A stretch of DNA of 51,763 nucleotides, from NCBI GenBank assembly GCA_017938405.1, contig JAGBBP010000028.1, positions 1 to 51,763 of the forward strand. Direction: 5' to 3'. A program made the position numbers and the translations under genes. Under the pieces are notes generated by a model. The model worked only from the letters and a program-made list of their open reading frames with translations, had not been told where the DNA came from and did no database searches. The stretch is from Lachnospiraceae bacterium. Its GTDB lineage: Bacteria > Bacillota > Clostridia > Lachnospirales > Lachnospiraceae. Every line of letters begins with the position of its first letter. Position 1 is the stretch's first letter. This document shows, one piece after another, positions 1 through 8,440 of the stretch.

Positions 1-141
1 AAGTAATTAAGCGAAATGCTTTTGGATATAGAAACTTTAGAAACTTCAGGAATCGAATCTTCCTTGCTTTAACTTAAAGAGGCACAGGAACGAATTCCTA
101 TGCCTCTGAAATATTTTACCCCAACTCTTGACAAAGAGCCC
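1..141 (+). mobile_element. ISL3-family insertion sequence, right end only
   Basis: The first 141 bases are the end of an insertion sequence cut by the window edge. Position 141 read inward on the minus strand gives GGGCTCTTTGTCAAGAG, the terminal inverted repeat style of ISL3 elements. Positions 3-77 encode a transposase C-terminus. A hairpin at 78-107 (AGAGGCA pairing with TGCCTCT, with an inner AGGAA/TTCCT) follows the transposase stop and may end its transcript. The left end and the target duplication are outside the window or not identifiable. From 142 to 272 I see no gene; there is a short inverted repeat, GAAACC/GGTTTC, near 189-212. Confidence 0.75.
3..77 (+). CDS. ISL3-family transposase, C-terminal 24 residues (partial)
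   Basis: This is the open frame from the window edge to a TAA at 75-77. The residues include IKRNAFGYRNFRNFRNRIF. Basic, aromatic GYRNF...RNRI tails are characteristic of ISL3-family transposase C-termini, where they follow the DDE catalytic domain. The catalytic residues lie upstream of the window, so activity cannot be judged. Its position 42 bases before the inverted repeat fits the usual ISL3 layout. The frame has no start codon here and is too short for automatic gene calling. Confidence 0.75.
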   Translation, partial: VIKRNAFGYRNFRNFRNRIFLALT

Positions 142-272
142 TAGTTTGTTGCTATCAACCTCTCGGAAGCCCTCGGCACATATCGCGAAACCCTTGATTT
201 TACTGGTTTCTGTATTTTCTCAAAATAAGCAATTCTAGAATTCGATTAGATTTCTTAGAAAACACCAAGGTA

Positions 273-1274
273 CTACTTCTCCGGCTCTCCAAGCGTCGCT
301 AACATAACCGCCTTAATCGTATGCATGCGGTTCTCCGCCTCATCAAATACCACCGACTGCGCAGATTCGAACACTTCATCCGTTACCTCCATTTCGGAGA
401 TACCGAACTTCGCACTGATTTCCCTTCCGATTACGGTCTTTAAGTCATGGAAGGCCGGAAGACAGTGCATAAAGATTGCCTGCGGGCCCGCGTTGTCCAT
501 CGCAGCCTTATTTACCTGATACGGAGAAAGTTCCTCGATACGTTCCGTCCAAACGCTGTCCGGCTCGCCCATGGATACCCATACATCCGTATAAATAACA
601 TCCGCACCCTTGGTACCGGCCGTCACATCCTCGGTTAAGGTAATGGTTGCACCGGTCTGTGCCGCAATCGCTTCACACTGTGCTACCAATGCTTTGTCCG
701 GAAAATATTTTGCGGAAGTACATGCAGTAAAATGCATACCTAACTTCGCACAAACCACCATCAAGGAATTTGCCATATTGTAACGGGCATCCCCCATATA
801 CGTCAGCTTCACGCCTTTGATTCTGCCGAGTTTCTCTTTAATGGTCAAAACATCCGCAAGCATCTGGGTCGGATGGAACTCATTGGTCAGACCGTTCCAT
901 ACCGGAACGCCTGCATACTTTGCCAGTTCTTCCACGATTTCCTGTTCAAAGCCACGGTACTCGATTCCTTCGTACATACTGCCTAAAACTCTTGCGGTAT
1001 CTGCAATGCTTTCCTTCTTACCGATCTGGGAACTTTTCGGGTCCAAATAGGTACAGCCCATGCCCAAATCATAAGCGGCAACCTCAAAAGAGCAACGGGT
1101 TCTGGTACTGGTCTTTTCAAAAATCAGCGCCACGTTCTTACCTGCATGATACTCCTTGGTAAGAATCCCCTTCTTCTTCTTTTCCTTCAGCTCCGCTGCC
1201 AAATCCACCAGATATAAAATCTCCTCCGGTGTGTAATCCAATAATTTTAAAAACGAACGTCCCTTTAAATTCAT
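273..1274 (-). CDS. argF: Ornithine carbamoyltransferase
   Basis: Converts ornithine and carbamoyl phosphate to citrulline, in arginine biosynthesis or (as arcB) in the deiminase pathway. The 333-residue length is normal. Visible motifs are the carbamoyl-phosphate loop STRTR (56-60), HPTQ (134-137), the ornithine loop DVWVSMG (230-236) and the catalytic HCLP (270-273). The ATG shares one base with the stop of the upstream prolyl isomerase gene (TAATG), so the two are probably translationally coupled. No other arginine gene lies nearby, so anabolic versus catabolic use cannot be settled from context. The 3' side runs into the IS end without a convincing terminator. Confidence 0.95.
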   Translation of the reverse strand: MNLKGRSFLKLLDYTPEEILYLVDLAAELKEKKKKGILTKEYHAGKNVALIFEKTSTRTRCSFEVAAYDLGMGCTYLDPKSSQIGKKESIADTARVLGSMYEGIEYRGFEQEIVEELAKYAGVPVWNGLTNEFHPTQMLADVLTIKEKLGRIKGVKLTYMGDARYNMANSLMVVCAKLGMHFTACTSAKYFPDKALVAQCEAIAAQTGATITLTEDVTAGTKGADVIYTDVWVSMGEPDSVWTERIEELSPYQVNKAAMDNAGPQAIFMHCLPAFHDLKTVIGREISAKFGISEMEVTDEVFESAQSVVFDEAENRMHTIKAVMLATLGEPEK

Positions 1275-2425
1275 TATTCTTCCCCTTTCTCAACTATAAC
1301 AATATTCTCTAACAAATGTTCCATTGCAAGCTCCATTAACATGGACTGGCGTAACGCTTTCTCATCTTCCACAGCCATAAGTTCCGCATAGGTCATTTCA
1401 AGGCTCTCGGCATATTCGGTAACTCTCTGAATGAATTCATCTTCGGTCAGTTCCAGATTCTCGGCTTTTGCCACACAATAAAGAACCACCCGGTCCTGCT
1501 CGTAACGACGAATCTGTTCCTCTACCATCCCCCACATGCCTTCTACATAGGACGGACCGTACATGGTTTCCCATGCCGCTTCCAACGCTTCCACGGATTC
1601 CATCCCGCACATTGTTGCGTAATACATCTTTTCCAGTTCGAAAGCTGCCTGAATATACTCCTCGTTAAACTTGTTAAATACCGCATCTCCCACCAAATAG
1701 TCCATAATGCCGTTGTAACGTCTTTCCTCCTGCAAAAAACCTCTTGCATAGGAACGGAACTCTTCCGTGGTGGTATACTGTCCGGAGGTAATCTCCACTA
1801 CAAGGTCATCCGTAAACTCCGGCAATACCTGTGCTGCCGTAGAATGAATCTTCACTTCAAAGGTAACATCTTTTCCTGCCAACTTCGCAGAACGATAATC
1901 CTCCGGGAACTTTAAGTTTAACATCAAAGTGTCGCCCTTTTTTGCTCCGACCAACCCTTCATCAAACCCCGGAATAAAACCACTGTTGCCTACCTCGAAT
2001 TCATAGGCCTGGGCAGAGCCGCCTTCAAAGGTTTTTCCATCGACGTATCCGGTAAAATCAATAATCGCAATGTCCCCTTCTTCCAACGGGGTTTCCTTTA
2101 ATATGCGCTCCTTATAATTCGCCAAAGAAGCCTTCACATACTCTTCCACATCGGCATCCGTAACTTCATTTACCTCAAACCCGATATATCCCTCCGGCAA
2201 TACGGTGGAATCCACATATTCCTCGTAATCGGTAACCGGCAGATTCGTATACGCTTCCTCAATCTTAGTTTCCAGTACAGACGGGGTAGCGGTACTCTGC
2301 GGTACCTGTGTCGGCACTACAGTCGGCGTCCCGGTCTGGGAACCGGTCGGGTCTGTTTTGTTACATGCACATACCGCCGTACTCAATACCACGCAAAATA
2401 AAACAGCAAACAGTTTCTTTTTCAT
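1274..2425 (-). CDS. Trigger-factor-like peptidyl-prolyl isomerase lipoprotein
   Basis: Predicted extracytoplasmic folding factor anchored by a lipid. The signal peptide is 1-20, with a likely lipidated Cys21 (sequence AVCAC), then a Thr/Pro-rich linker to about residue 50. An FKBP-type isomerase domain follows at about 113-196 ([31 protein letters not shown]), and an acidic helical region at 200-383 resembles the trigger factor C-domain. It lacks the N-terminal ribosome-binding domain of true trigger factor. Such exported relatives are common in Clostridia. It is probably co-transcribed with argF, an unrelated function, so the pairing may be accidental. The start has a good upstream AAGAGGA-type ribosome site. 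Confidence 0.85.
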   Translation of the reverse strand: MKKKLFAVLFCVVLSTAVCACNKTDPTGSQTGTPTVVPTQVPQSTATPSVLETKIEEAYTNLPVTDYEEYVDSTVLPEGYIGFEVNEVTDADVEEYVKASLANYKERILKETPLEEGDIAIIDFTGYVDGKTFEGGSAQAYEFEVGNSGFIPGFDEGLVGAKKGDTLMLNLKFPEDYRSAKLAGKDVTFEVKIHSTAAQVLPEFTDDLVVEITSGQYTTTEEFRSYARGFLQEERRYNGIMDYLVGDAVFNKFNEEYIQAAFELEKMYYATMCGMESVEALEAAWETMYGPSYVEGMWGMVEEQIRRYEQDRVVLYCVAKAENLELTEDEFIQRVTEYAESLEMTYAELMAVEDEKALRQSMLMELAMEHLLENIVIVEKGEE

Positions 2426-2492
2426 ACTTATCGTCCTCTTTCTTCCATAAACAAATTATCCCAAGCCATTCCGTTTTCCGGTATGCTCTTCC

Positions 2493-2535
2493 CTAAAAAT
2501 AAAAGCATGCCTCCGGATTACCGGAAACACGCTTT
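2493..2535 (-). terminator. Rho-independent terminator after spoVAE
   Basis: On the minus strand, AAAGCGTG-TTTCCGG, loop TAAT, CCGGAGG-CATGCTTTTATTTTT. The T-rich tract follows the 3' arm. It sits between spoVAE and the next gene pair. The promoter at 2538-2566 would start transcription inside this hairpin. Confidence 0.75.
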
Positions 2536-2537
2536 AT

Positions 2538-2566
2538 AGTATACCACGACGCAGTGAAAAAGGCAA
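2538..2566 (-). promoter_or_regulatory. Sigma-A-type promoter for the prolyl isomerase-argF pair
   Basis: TTGCCT (2566-2561), 17-base spacer, TATACT (2543-2538). The expected start near 2531 lies at the base of the spoVAE terminator hairpin, so transcripts would begin with part of that stem. Confidence 0.6.
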
Positions 2567-2602
2567 GCAAAACGCTGTTAAAATGCCCAGTTCACCAAAT
2601 TT

Positions 2603-2962
2603 TCACGAATCCTTCATTTTGGAATCAAACACATGGGAAGCCAGATATCCGAATACCAGTGCAGCGCTGATTCCCACCGCGGAAGCAGTAAAACCTCCCT
2701 TAAAAATTCCCAAAAATCCGCTTTCATCCACCGCTTTTTTCACACCCTCGAACAGCGTATGCCCAAACCCGGTTAAAGGAACGGTAGCTCCGGCTCCCGC
2801 CCATTCCTTAAAGGGACCGTATACTCCTACCGCACTGAGCACCGCGCCGGCACATACCAGCAGTACCATAATCCGTCCCGGCTGCAATTTTGTCCGGTCC
2901 ATCAAAACCTGCACCAGGGCACAAATCCCGCCGCCTACCGCAAAAGAAAGTACATATTCCAT
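2603..2962 (-). CDS. spoVAE: Stage V sporulation protein AE (SpoVAE)
   Basis: Small integral membrane subunit of the SpoVA channel, which moves calcium dipicolinate into the forespore and out at germination. The 119 residues form about four hydrophobic segments. The family pattern is visible as GGGICALVQVLMDRTKL near the N-terminus and GAGATVPLTGFGHTLFEGVKKAV in the middle. The latter is homologous to the GSVVPITGFANS stretch of SpoVAC in this window. It begins 1 base after the spoVAD stop, so the two are one operon. The other spoVA genes lie 11 kb away. It matches the SpoVAEb type. Confidence 0.9.
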   Translation of the reverse strand: MEYVLSFAVGGGICALVQVLMDRTKLQPGRIMVLLVCAGAVLSAVGVYGPFKEWAGAGATVPLTGFGHTLFEGVKKAVDESGFLGIFKGGFTASAVGISAALVFGYLASHVFDSKMKDS

Positions 2963-2963
2963 C

Positions 2964-4040
2964 CTACCGTTCCTCCTTTTTACGTTCTAAAACAATGGCA
3001 TGGGCAATTCCCGGAATACTGCTTCCTTCATTGGCACTGACCGGCGACAGAAGCGCCCCCGTAGGGACAAACAAAATCCGGTTCCATTCCCCTTCATACA
3101 GTTTATTCAACAGATAGCCTGCCAAGGTCACCGCACTGCAGCCGCACCCGGACCCGCCGGAATGGGTATCCTGTAACTCATTATCAAAAATAAGCAGACC
3201 GCAATCTTCCTGCACCGGTTCCACCCGGTATCCTTTCTGTCCCAGCAAATCCGCAAAAATCCCGGCTCCCACTTCTCCCAAATCTCCGGTTATGATTTTA
3301 TCGTAATCCGCAGGAGTTCTGTGAAAATCCTTCAGATGATTCTCCACCACCGCTGCAGCCGCCGGAGCCATGCAGGCTCCCATATTTGCCTTATCCTTTA
3401 CGCCGAAATCGGTCACCCGGCCTACAGTACCGCCCGCAATCACAATTTCCGCTCCGTTTTGATCCGTTTCTTCCCGCTGGGCATAACAACGTTCCAAAGC
3501 CGTTTTATTTCCTACCACCAATGCACCGCTTCCCGTCACGGTCCAGGTTGCGGCAAGGGGACGCTGGTTTCCGTACGCCAAAGGAAAACGAAACTCCTTT
3601 TCCGCACTGGCAAAATGGCTGGAAGTAACCGCCTCCGCACAATCCGCAAATCCCCCGTCCACCGCCATGGAAGCTAATAATAAACTCTCTCCCATGGTGG
3701 AACAGGCTCCGTATACACCGAGAAACGGAATCGGTAATTCTCCCGCCCCGAAGGAACTGGCAAGAAGTTGTCCCAGCAAGTCTCCCGCAAACAACATCCG
3801 AATCTGCTTCGGCGTAAGTCCCGCTTTTTTTATTGCCAACGACGCTGCCAGCTTCATCATGCGGCTTTCCGCATCATTCCAATTCTCTCCGCCGAACAAA
3901 TCCGTATCATCAATCACATCAAAAAAAGAACGAAGCGGCCCTTCTCCCTCTTTACTGCCGACTACCGCCGCACGTCCCAACACATATACATCTGACCTAA
4001 AGCAGACGCTTTGTCCGCCGATACTTTTCGCTCCACTCAT
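2964..4040 (-). CDS. spoVAD: Stage V sporulation protein AD (SpoVAD)
   Basis: Soluble, membrane-associated SpoVA subunit that binds dipicolinic acid; it has a thiolase-like fold. The 358-residue length is slightly above the usual 335-340. Typical features are the paired thiolase-like halves and PFLGVYGACSTMGESLLLASM at about 126-146, whose Cys sits where thiolases carry the nucleophile, followed by the Ala/Ser-rich core. The ATG at 4040 is preceded by GGGGAAC at workable distance. A forespore-type promoter lies 65-95 bases upstream (4105-4133). It forms an operon with spoVAE, separated from spoVAA-AC. Confidence 0.93.
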   Translation of the reverse strand: MSGAKSIGGQSVCFRSDVYVLGRAAVVGSKEGEGPLRSFFDVIDDTDLFGGENWNDAESRMMKLAASLAIKKAGLTPKQIRMLFAGDLLGQLLASSFGAGELPIPFLGVYGACSTMGESLLLASMAVDGGFADCAEAVTSSHFASAEKEFRFPLAYGNQRPLAATWTVTGSGALVVGNKTALERCYAQREETDQNGAEIVIAGGTVGRVTDFGVKDKANMGACMAPAAAAVVENHLKDFHRTPADYDKIITGDLGEVGAGIFADLLGQKGYRVEPVQEDCGLLIFDNELQDTHSGGSGCGCSAVTLAGYLLNKLYEGEWNRILFVPTGALLSPVSANEGSSIPGIAHAIVLERKKEER

Positions 4041-4104
4041 TTTTCTGTTCCCCTGCTCCTTCCGTTTTCTCTTCTACTTTCGAATGTATCACTTCACTCT
4101 TCCG

Positions 4105-4133
4105 TAGTATCCGCATTTTCTTCTGAAATATTC
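4105..4133 (-). promoter_or_regulatory. Candidate sigma-G (forespore) promoter for spoVAD-AE
   Basis: On the minus strand, GAATA (4133-4129), 17-base spacer, GATACTA (4111-4105). The sigma-F/G consensus is roughly GHATR-N17/18-CATNNTA, so this has one mismatch in the -10. No vegetative promoter was seen in the interval, which fits late forespore expression. Confidence 0.55.
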
Positions 4134-4186
4134 CATTCTATAATTACAGATATTTTATTTTCCGCAGACACCTATGTTTTTCCGGC

Positions 4187-4221
4187 AAAAAAAACGTACA
4201 CTCCCGTTTGAGCGTACGTTT
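4187..4221 (-). terminator. Rho-independent terminator after the ECF S component gene
   Basis: Inverted repeat AAACGTAC-rich arms (4191-4200 and 4211-4221) with eight A on the + strand at 4187-4194, giving a T8 tract on the minus transcript. It ends the pyridoxal kinase and S-component operon before the spoVAD promoter. Confidence 0.8.
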
Positions 4222-4249
4222 CATCTTCTTTTTCTTATATCACAAATTT

Positions 4250-4753
4250 TTATAAAAACCTTTTTACATTCAGTTTGTCCGCTGCTGCTCCCAGCACCGC
4301 AAACAGCACTCCGCTACACAGCGACTGCATGATATTCCCCGGAATATCCGCAAGCGGTGCCGCAAAGCTTCCTGCGATAATACTTCCGTACAAATAATAG
4401 CCTCCCACACAAGTCAATGCCGCCGGTAAAAGCGCAACCACATTTCTTCCGCTTAAAATCTTCGTATCTTTCCGGCAAAACCAAAGCACGGTAAGCGCCT
4501 TTATCACTGCCGAACCCGGTGCCCATACCGCATAGCCGGTAAGACAATCCGCCAAAACCGCACCGCCGGCTCCTACAAACAAGCCGTAAGGAAGCGGCAG
4601 CAGACAGGCCGCAAAATAAATAAAACCGTCTCCGATATGAACATATCCGTTATAGCTCGGTATATGTAAATATGCCGTAAATACAAATACCAGTGCCGTC
4701 AGTATACCGGCCAGACACATATTTTTTACCTGGGTTTGATTCATTCGATTCAT
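4250..4753 (-). CDS. ECF transporter S component, probably for vitamin B6
   Basis: Substrate-binding membrane subunit of an energy-coupling factor importer; 167 residues with five to six hydrophobic helices. Typical S-component features are HIPSYNGYVHIGDGFIYFAA (about 26-45) and GAGGAVLADCLTGYAVWAPG (about 61-80). Substrate is inferred from context: it follows the pyridoxal kinase gene by 5 bases, with the ribosome site inside the kinase 3' end, and a MocR-type regulator is divergent. This matches the PdxU-type S components proposed for pyridoxine. It would use the EcfA1A2T module encoded at 48045-50750. Another substrate, such as a thiamin precursor, cannot be excluded from sequence alone. 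Confidence 0.75.
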   Translation of the reverse strand: MNRMNQTQVKNMCLAGILTALVFVFTAYLHIPSYNGYVHIGDGFIYFAACLLPLPYGLFVGAGGAVLADCLTGYAVWAPGSAVIKALTVLWFCRKDTKILSGRNVVALLPAALTCVGGYYLYGSIIAGSFAAPLADIPGNIMQSLCSGVLFAVLGAAADKLNVKRFL

Positions 4754-4758
4754 AATTG

Positions 4759-5595
4759 TTACATACCCTCCTTGATTTCCGATAAAAATTCTTCAAAGCA
4801 AATCCCGTCCGTAGGCGGAATCTCCAGTTCCACCGCACGCGCCAGCACCTTTGCTATGAATACCGCCGCATGACGCACCGCGGAAAGAAAAGGCACACCG
4901 TTTACCGCATCCGCAGCAATCATCGAGGAAAAAACATCTCCGGTCCCCGCACGGCTCGGACCGATTTTCGGTCCGGAAACCTCCGCCGGTTCCTTTCCTT
5001 CTTCATAGACAAAATTAATCAGCCGTCCGTCTTTTTCCAGCCCAGAAATCACGATCTTTTTCGGCCCCATTTTGCTTAATTTCTCACAAACGGCAAAAAG
5101 CTCACGGGACTCCATATCCTCCCGGTAAAGCGTATCCGTCAAAATACAGGCCTCCGTTAAATTCGGAGTCAGAATATCCGCATAAGGAAGCAAGGACTTC
5201 ATCTTCTTTGCCAGTTCCGGAGAATAGGTGGCATACAAGCTTCCGCCGTCTCCCATGACCGGATCCATCACGGTTACAGTCCCTTTCTTTTTAAAATATT
5301 CCAAAAACGGTTTTACAATCTCAATCTGCTCCACGGAGCCCAAAAAGCCGGTTAGTATCCCGTCAAACCGCAAATCAAGCTTTTTCCATTCCTCGATATA
5401 CGCATCCATATGCTCCGTATAGTCCGTAAAAAAGAAACTGTCATAGGCTGTGTGATTGGAAAACACGGAAGTCGGTACCGGACAGCACTGCACTTTAAGC
5501 GCAGAAATAATCGGTATGGATACAGTTAGGGAGCAACGTCCGAATCCGCAAAAATCATTAATAACCGCTATTTTCTTCTGTTGGTTGTGCGTCAT
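4759..5595 (-). CDS. pdxK: Pyridoxal/pyridoxine kinase
   Basis: Phosphorylates pyridoxal, pyridoxine or pyridoxamine to the 5'-phosphate in B6 salvage. The 278 residues show the ribokinase-like fold: N-terminal INDFCGFGRCSL, central DPVMGDGGSLY (about 118-128), TPNLTEA (about 152-158), and the anion-hole/catalytic GPSRAGTGDVFSSM (about 230-243) with the base Asp in GTGD. A strong AAGGAGG-type site precedes the ATG. It is first gene of the operon with the S component, divergent from the MocR-like regulator. The exact subtype (PdxK or PdxY) is uncertain. Confidence 0.88.
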   Translation of the reverse strand: MTHNQQKKIAVINDFCGFGRCSLTVSIPIISALKVQCCPVPTSVFSNHTAYDSFFFTDYTEHMDAYIEEWKKLDLRFDGILTGFLGSVEQIEIVKPFLEYFKKKGTVTVMDPVMGDGGSLYATYSPELAKKMKSLLPYADILTPNLTEACILTDTLYREDMESRELFAVCEKLSKMGPKKIVISGLEKDGRLINFVYEEGKEPAEVSGPKIGPSRAGTGDVFSSMIAADAVNGVPFLSAVRHAAVFIAKVLARAVELEIPPTDGICFEEFLSEIKEGM

Positions 5596-5608
5596 TTTAC
5601 CTTCCTCC

Positions 5609-5656
5609 TTGCTTTTTTACTGCAATCAGTATATAATAGTTTTGGTCATATGATAA
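5609..5656. promoter_or_regulatory. Overlapping divergent promoters of the B6 island
   Basis: Rightward: TTGCTT (5609-5614), 17-base spacer, TATAAT (5632-5637), firing toward the regulator. Leftward: TTATCA (5656-5651), 17-base spacer, TATACT (5633-5628), firing toward pdxK. The two -10 elements overlap by two bases, so one bound regulator could affect both directions. Confidence 0.55.
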
Positions 5657-5687
5657 TATCCAGAACAGGAGAATTTTATAATACCAG

Positions 5688-6791
5688 ATGAGATACGCAA
5701 TTCAAAAAGAAACCAACACCCCGGCTTACCTTCAGCTCTATAAACAAATCCGGACAGATATTATCGGAGGCATCTATCCTTACGGTACCAAGCTTCCTTC
5801 CAAACGCCTGATTGCCACGGAAACCGGTATCAGCACGGTAACGGTGGAACACTCCTATGCCCTTCTGTGTGAGGAAGGCTATATTGAACCGAAAGAACGC
5901 AGCGGGTATTTTGTATGTTTCCGTACCGAAGATGTTTTTCTCGGTTCTGCCGAAGAAATTACTCCCGCACTTTCTCCCGTTTCCCACGCATCCTCTGCCG
6001 CCACACCGGATTTTCCTTTTTCCGTTCTTGCAAAAACCATGCGAAGCGTATTAAGTGACTATGAAGAAAGTATTCTTGAGCGCAGTCCGAATTCCGGTTG
6101 TTTCGCGCTTTGCGACGCTCTGCGCCGGTACTTACTGCGAAGTCGCGGCATCAGTGCAACTACGGAACAGATTATCATCGGCTCCGGCTCCGAATATTTG
6201 TACAGTCTGATTGTGGAATTATTAGGGAGAGACAAAGTGTATGCGTTAGAATCCCCTTCCTATAAAAAAATCGAGCAGGTTTACCACGCTGCCGATGTAC
6301 AAACCACACTGCTCCCTTTAGGTACCGACGGTATCCAAAGCGCCGCTTTACACGCTTGTACCGCCGACATACTGCATATCTCCCCTTACCGAAGTTTCCC
6401 AAGCGGTGTTACCGCTTCCGCTTCCAAACGTCACGAATATATGCGTTGGGCCGAGAAAAATTGCCGTTACATTATTGAAGATGATTTCGAATCGGAATTT
6501 ACGATTTCAAAAAAGCCGGAGGAAACTCTGTTTTCCCACACCGCCGATGATAATGTCATTTATATGAACACATTTTCCAAAACCATATCGCCGTCCCTTC
6601 GTATCGGCTATATGGTATTACCGAAGCATTTGGTAAGCGAATTCAAAAAAAAGCTGGGCTTCTACTCCTGCACCGTACCTACCTTCATGCAGTATGTAGT
6701 AGCCAAGCTTTTAGATAACGGCGACTTTGAACGCCACATCAATCGTGTCCGGCGTAAAAAACGCGCGTCTTCCCGCTCTTGCGAGGACTAA
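5688..6791 (+). CDS. MocR/PdxR-type GntR regulator with aminotransferase domain, C-terminally truncated
   Basis: Regulator joining a GntR winged helix (about 1-75, containing GTKLPSKRLIATETGIS) to a fold-type I aminotransferase domain (about 95-355). The PLP lysine is visible in NTFSKTISPSLRIGY (about 304-318), and an Asp-containing EDDFESEF segment precedes it. The family is usually 450-500 residues; this one stops at 367, right after the conserved HINRVRRKKR, so about 90-100 C-terminal residues of the small domain are missing. Its end overlaps the convergent MATE gene by 4 bases, consistent with a rearrangement. PdxR-like members sense PLP and control B6 genes, which fits the divergent pdxK operon. 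The nearest AGGAG lies 17 bases before the ATG, an unusually long spacing. Whether the truncated protein still works is unknown. Confidence 0.8.
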   Translation: MRYAIQKETNTPAYLQLYKQIRTDIIGGIYPYGTKLPSKRLIATETGISTVTVEHSYALLCEEGYIEPKERSGYFVCFRTEDVFLGSAEEITPALSPVSHASSAATPDFPFSVLAKTMRSVLSDYEESILERSPNSGCFALCDALRRYLLRSRGISATTEQIIIGSGSEYLYSLIVELLGRDKVYALESPSYKKIEQVYHAADVQTTLLPLGTDGIQSAALHACTADILHISPYRSFPSGVTASASKRHEYMRWAEKNCRYIIEDDFESEFTISKKPEETLFSHTADDNVIYMNTFSKTISPSLRIGYMVLPKHLVSEFKKKLGFYSCTVPTFMQYVVAKLLDNGDFERHINRVRRKKRASSRSCED

Positions 6792-8155
6792 GCGTTTCTC
6801 CGTACAATTGCTTTTCCCTTCCAGCTTCCCTTTCTCCACCGGATAAACATGATAATTCCCCGCAGGCATTCATCCGCAGCGGTTCCCATAAATACGCCGC
6901 CGATACCCCAGGCAAGCGCCACACCAAAAGTATATCCCACAGTTACGCCGCAGCCCCACATACTGAGAAGCCCCATGAGTACCGGGAACAAGACGTCTCC
7001 GGCCGCTTTCATACTACCGATGACAACAAGGTTGGTGGTACGGCCGATTTCCAGCACAATACCTACTGCCAGTACCTTTTGCACCAGCGGTACCACTTCC
7101 GGATTGGAAGTAAATATTTTCAATGTCCACGGACAAAGCAAACAGTTTAAGGTAGCGATTCCGATTGCCACAGGAAGGGATGTCATAAGCGTCTTCATTA
7201 CCCGCTTATCTGCCGCATCCTCTCTGCCGGCACCTACCAGATGTCCTGTCACAATCTGGGTTGCCTGTGCCAACGCATTGGAAAATACCACGGAAAAGGA
7301 CATTAAGGTATTACTGTACACCTTCGCATTGGCCGCCAGTTCTCCCATCGGGTTAATAAAAGAAAGCAACACCAACTGATACATGGAATAGGCCAGATTT
7401 TCTCCTGCGGACGGCACACCGATTTTCAACATTTTAACCAAAATCTGTTTCGGGAACGGATTCAGCGTCTTCAAAGAAATCTTACCGATTTTATACCGGA
7501 AGAAAATAAACATCGCCACAGAAAGCGCCAGAATTCGGGCCGTCACAGTGGAGATTGCAACGCCGGCCACACCTAAATTCAAAAACTTTAACGGACCGTA
7601 CAAAAACAGCCAGTTTCCCACGATATTCACCACGTTTACCGCAAGAGAAATAAACATTCCCACTCTCGTATAACCATGACAACGAAGAATCTGCACCATA
7701 ACATTGTAGCCTGCCTGTAAAAACAGAAAACCGCCTACGATGGCCATGTATGTACCGGCATCCTCTACCTGGGCCGGACTTACTTTTAACACACGCAAAA
7801 AAGTGTCCCGGAATAAAAATACTACCGCACTCAAAACTACACCCAAGGTCAGATTGAACACCACCGACAAAGTATAAATCTGGTTCATGTTCTCTGTCTT
7901 TTTTGCTCCCAGATACTGTGCCACCACAACGCCGGTGGCGCTGGCAATGACATTGAACATGATAATAAACAAGAACATCATCTGGTTCGCGTTTCCCACC
8001 GCACCGACCGAGTTTTCGGAATACCGGCTGAGCATTACGGTATCTACGTTATTGATTAAAATATTTAACAACAACTCCACAAAAATCGGCCCCGCCAATA
8101 ATAACATGGAGGTTTTTTCGTTGATCTCCATCGTTTTTTTCTTACTCTGTATCAT
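6788..8155 (-). CDS. MATE family multidrug/cation efflux transporter
   Basis: A 455-residue membrane protein with about 12 hydrophobic segments in two related halves. The N-terminal PIFVELLLNILINNVDTVML and GAVGNANQMM stretches are characteristic of MATE exporters, which use Na+ or H+ gradients to expel cationic drugs or metabolites. The second half starts near the GVPSAGENLAYSMYQL segment (about 245-260). Its promoter is divergent from the alpha-galactosidase gene. The 3' end overlaps the truncated MocR gene. Substrate cannot be predicted. Confidence 0.9.
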   Translation of the reverse strand: MIQSKKKTMEINEKTSMLLLAGPIFVELLLNILINNVDTVMLSRYSENSVGAVGNANQMMFLFIIMFNVIASATGVVVAQYLGAKKTENMNQIYTLSVVFNLTLGVVLSAVVFLFRDTFLRVLKVSPAQVEDAGTYMAIVGGFLFLQAGYNVMVQILRCHGYTRVGMFISLAVNVVNIVGNWLFLYGPLKFLNLGVAGVAISTVTARILALSVAMFIFFRYKIGKISLKTLNPFPKQILVKMLKIGVPSAGENLAYSMYQLVLLSFINPMGELAANAKVYSNTLMSFSVVFSNALAQATQIVTGHLVGAGREDAADKRVMKTLMTSLPVAIGIATLNCLLCPWTLKIFTSNPEVVPLVQKVLAVGIVLEIGRTTNLVVIGSMKAAGDVLFPVLMGLLSMWGCGVTVGYTFGVALAWGIGGVFMGTAADECLRGIIMFIRWRKGSWKGKAIVRRNA

Positions 8156-8239
8156 GAAACCACTCCTTCTTTTTCTCTACTGTTTCATCATGTTTTTGCG
8201 TATATTTTTATAAAAAAGCAAATCTCAACTCTCTAACAA

Positions 8240-8298
8240 CGCTATCACTATAGCGCACTTTTCTCTTATTTGCAAGTCAAATCGCAGAAATCTTTATA
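8240..8298. promoter_or_regulatory. Divergent promoters sharing a palindromic TTGCAA -35, with an operator-like repeat
   Basis: TTGCAA at 8270-8275 reads the same on both strands. Leftward, a 17-base spacer leads to TATAGT (8252-8247) for the MATE gene. Rightward, a 17-base spacer leads to TTTATA (8293-8298) toward the alpha-galactosidase. The inverted repeat CGCTAT-cact-ATAGCG (8240-8255) covers the leftward -10 and could be an operator. The rest of the 8156-8440 interval shows nothing further. Confidence 0.5.
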
Positions 8299-8440
8299 TT
8301 ATATACTTTTGTTCATATGTTAATAATCGCAAATATAACAGTCACATTTCTCCATATCGTTTCAACATTATACTATGGAAAAATTCTTTGAAATACTTTA
8401 CACTATCTGTAACAATACCGTTTCGAAAGGAGAATTCCCC

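Noticed and set aside
142..272. Second insertion sequence end after the ISL3 end
   Set aside because: Some short inverted repeats are present, but no transposase coding or recognisable terminal repeat was found.
8375..8440. 22-codon extension of the alpha-galactosidase
   Set aside because: No ribosome site; AAAGGAG and the GH27 N-terminal consensus place the start at 8441.
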